DNA from: DATDIC01 sp963764525
GTDB taxonomy: Bacteria; Pseudomonadota; Alphaproteobacteria; Acetobacterales; Acetobacteraceae
DNA length: 64,000 nucleotides
Assembly (NCBI GenBank): GCA_963764525.1
Contig: CAVXTC010000015.1
Location: 23,818-87,817, forward strand
Reading direction: 5' to 3'
Positions 61,829 through 64,000 of this stretch are shown one piece after another (within the stretch, counting starts at the first letter, position 1; each line of letters starts with the position of its first letter). A model generated the notes under the pieces. That model was not told the DNA's origin and made no database searches. It was given only the letters and a program-made list of their open reading frames with translations. The position numbers were made by a program, and so were the translations under genes.

Positions 61829-64000
61829 ATGACCTATCGCGTGATGTGGTTGCTGCTTGGGCTGTTCGTGCCACAAGCCGCCCTGGCGCAGGCTCCGCCA
61901 GCCGGACCGAACCAGAAAACACGGACCAGGAAACAACGGCGCTGCCGCCGGTGACCGTTACGGCGCCGTTTCCGCTGATCGGCTCGGGCCTGGACCCAAA
62001 CACGCTTCCCGCTGAAACGCATGTGCTGAACAGCGGCGATCTGGTGCGTGAAGGAACCCCAAGCCTGCAGCGCGCGCTCGACCAACAGGTTCCGGGTGTC
62101 GCGCTGGGCGCGGCATCGGGCAATCCGTTCCAGCCGACCTTCTTCTATCACGGCTTTGCGGCGTCGCCGTTGCAGGGCACCCCGCAAGGACTTGCCGTGT
62201 ACGTGAACGGAATGCGGTTCAATCAGCCGTTCGGCGATACCGTGGATTGGGACCTGATCCCCGATATCGCGATCGACCGGATCAATCTTGAAGGCTCCAA
62301 CCCGGTCTTCGGGCTCAATGCCCTTGGCGGATCGGTGAACGTGCTCATGAAAAACGGTTTCACCTATCATGGTCTGGAAGCAGATCTGTCCGGCGGCTCG
62401 TTCGGCCAGGTCCAGGGTGAATTCCAGTACGGCAAGCAGATCGGCGACAGTTCCGTCTATGTTGCCGGCAACGTGCTGCATCAGGGGGGCTGGCGCGACC
62501 TGCAGTCCACCGACCTGCAGAATTTCTACGGCGATGCCGGTTGGCGCGGCGACCGCGCAGAGGTCCACCTCAACCTGACGCTGGCCCATTCGCTGCTGAA
62601 TGGTCCCGGCACGTCGCCCGTCGAGCTGCTTGCCGCTGATCCGGCGGCGCAGTTCACGGCACCCAATCAGATCACCAATCAATACGCCGCGGTCAGCCTG
62701 TCAGGAAGTTTCGAGGTCAACGCCAACACGTCCGTACAGGCGCTGGCGTATTATCGGTATTTCCTGCAGCGGGTCTTCAACGGCAACGCACCGAACGACA
62801 CGCCCTGCGACGACGGATCGGGACTGTTGTGTTCCAGTCCCGGCATGCCCAATACCACGCTTGGCGGCGGCGCCATCCCTGATTTCCTGAATGGCGGGCC
62901 GTATTCGGAACTCGATCTGCAAACCACCAATACAAATGCCTATGGGGCATCGGTTCAGATGACCAACACCGCGGATGTGTTCGGGTTGAAGAACAATCTT
63001 ATCGTCGGAACCAGCTTCGATGGCGCGCAGACCGAGTTCGGCGGTGTCGGCCTGATCGGCGGCATCACGCCGATCGACCGGGTCTTCATCGGGCCGGGCG
63101 TGGTGCTCGACGAACCGGGCACCGACTTGCCGGTACGCGTGGCCATCGGCGAACGCGACGTATGGGCTCTATCTTGCCGACACGCTGAACCTGACGTCTC
63201 GGCTGTCGCTCACGGTATCCGGCCGGCTGAATGCGGCGCTGATCGATCTTACGGACCAGAACGGCGGCGACCTCTCGGGCCACCACAGCTACACCCATAT
63301 CAATCCGGCGGCCGGGGTCACATATCAGTTGGCGCCGTGGCTGGCCGCCTATGCCGGTTACGCCGTCGCGAACCGCGCGCCGACACCGCAGGAACTTTCC
63401 TGTGCCGGTCCGGAAAATTCGTGCAGCCTGGCGAATTTTTTCGTCGGAGACCCGGAGCTCAAACAGGTGGTGGCCCATACGTTGGAGGCCGGGTTGCGAG
63501 GCTCCTTCGCCCCGTTTGCCGGCGCGAACCTCAGTTATAATCTCGGCCTGTTTCGCAGCAATCTGGACGACGATATTTTCTTCGTCAACAGCGTGACCCT
63601 TGGGCGCGCGTTTTTCGCGAACATCGGAAGCACAAGGCGTCAGGGAGTCGATTTCGGGCTGCAGTTCAAGACTGTGCGCTGGCTCGCCTACCTTGCTTAC
63701 TCCTACGTCGATGCGCAGTTTCAGACTGGCTTCGTTGAAGCATCCGGCAACAACCCGGCGGCTGACGCAAACGGCACCATCACCGTTCGGCGCGGCGATC
63801 GGCTGCCCGGAATTCCGGCCAATCAGCTCAAGGTCGGGGTTTACTACAAGGTGACGGACAAATGGACTGTCGGCGGCGTCGGCATTGCGGCAAGCGGGTC
63901 TTTTCTTCGCGGCGATGAGGCCAACCTTACGCCAAAGCTGCCAGCGTATGCCACGCTGAACCTCAGCACGACCTACCAGCTGACCGACCGCATGCAGCTC
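61829..64000 (+). CDS. TonB-dependent outer-membrane receptor, incomplete at the window end and frame-disturbed
   Basis: An outer-membrane beta-barrel receptor for an iron chelate or other large ligand. ATG 61829, with a GGGAGG site, opens a signal peptide (MTYRVMWLLLGLFVPQAALA). The frame then shifts near 61905; the plug domain follows with VNSGDLVREGTPSLQRALDQ-like sequence, LAVYVNGMRFNQPFG and NLEGSNPVFGLNALGGSVNV. A second shift near 63160 leads to the barrel frame (LTSRLSLTVSGRLNAALIDL, AYAGYAVANRAPTPQELSCA) that continues to 64000 without a stop. The TonB-box region was not located. It follows the binding-protein gene after 56 bases on the same strand. Confidence 0.88.

Overview
The window is high-GC chromosomal DNA from an alphaproteobacterium, most likely a member of the Acetobacteraceae (Rhodospirillales). 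That placement is inferred from gene order (ppsR|hemE-hemH-hemJ-rho, and mnmE-mnmG-rsmG-parA-parB) and from the general look of the proteins; no rRNA marker is present. It appears to be the replication-origin-proximal part of the main chromosome. The divergent ppsR/hemE intergenic region (3702-4036) is the position where oriC lies in Caulobacter and Rickettsia, and two parS-like sites sit at the start of rsmG about 36 kb away, beside parA and parB.

Layout. 0-2.5 kb: a broken membrane-protein gene, an IS1595 transposase and small ORFs. 2.2-3.7 kb: small proteins and ppsR on the minus strand. 4.0-8.8 kb: the intact operon hemE-hemH-HAD hydrolase-hemJ, then rho. 9.0-16 kb: a capsule-type protein, a quinone oxidoreductase, a class III CoA-transferase and an EmrAB-type efflux pair. 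16.3-24.8 kb: an accessory, redox-rich block (aldo/keto reductase, MOSC-reductase-ferredoxin fusion, MerA-like flavoprotein, two short-chain dehydrogenase relatives, cupin, Kir-type potassium channel) ending with an IS5-type remnant. 25-32 kb: PhzF protein, hydrolase plus N-demethylase-like protein, MntR, dodecin and a sugar-type ABC importer. 32-37.5 kb: a decayed stretch with a sulfatase, a serine recombinase, unknown proteins and an IS630 remnant, all broken. 37.5-45.9 kb: parB-parA-rsmG, ctaG, sco, mnmG and mnmE on the minus strand, with cdh inserted on the plus strand. 46-51.3 kb: a signalling operon of response regulator-cyclase, multi-GAF histidine kinase and response regulator. 52-61 kb: SDR, AAA ATPase, M17 aminopeptidase, MarR regulator, UMF1 transporter, WecA-type transferase, rhodanese and cysteine synthase. 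61-64 kb: a periplasmic binding protein and a TonB-dependent receptor that runs off the end.

Many genes are interrupted by one-base shifts, including the conserved genes mnmG and mnmE. Nearly all the shifts I could resolve are single extra bases, which points to sequencing or assembly errors at least as much as to real pseudogenes. I describe such genes over their full reconstructed span. Three families of dispersed palindromic repeats mark the intergenic regions. Two REP-pair elements stand exactly where rho and mnmE, usual neighbours, have been separated, which suggests a roughly 37-kb inversion.
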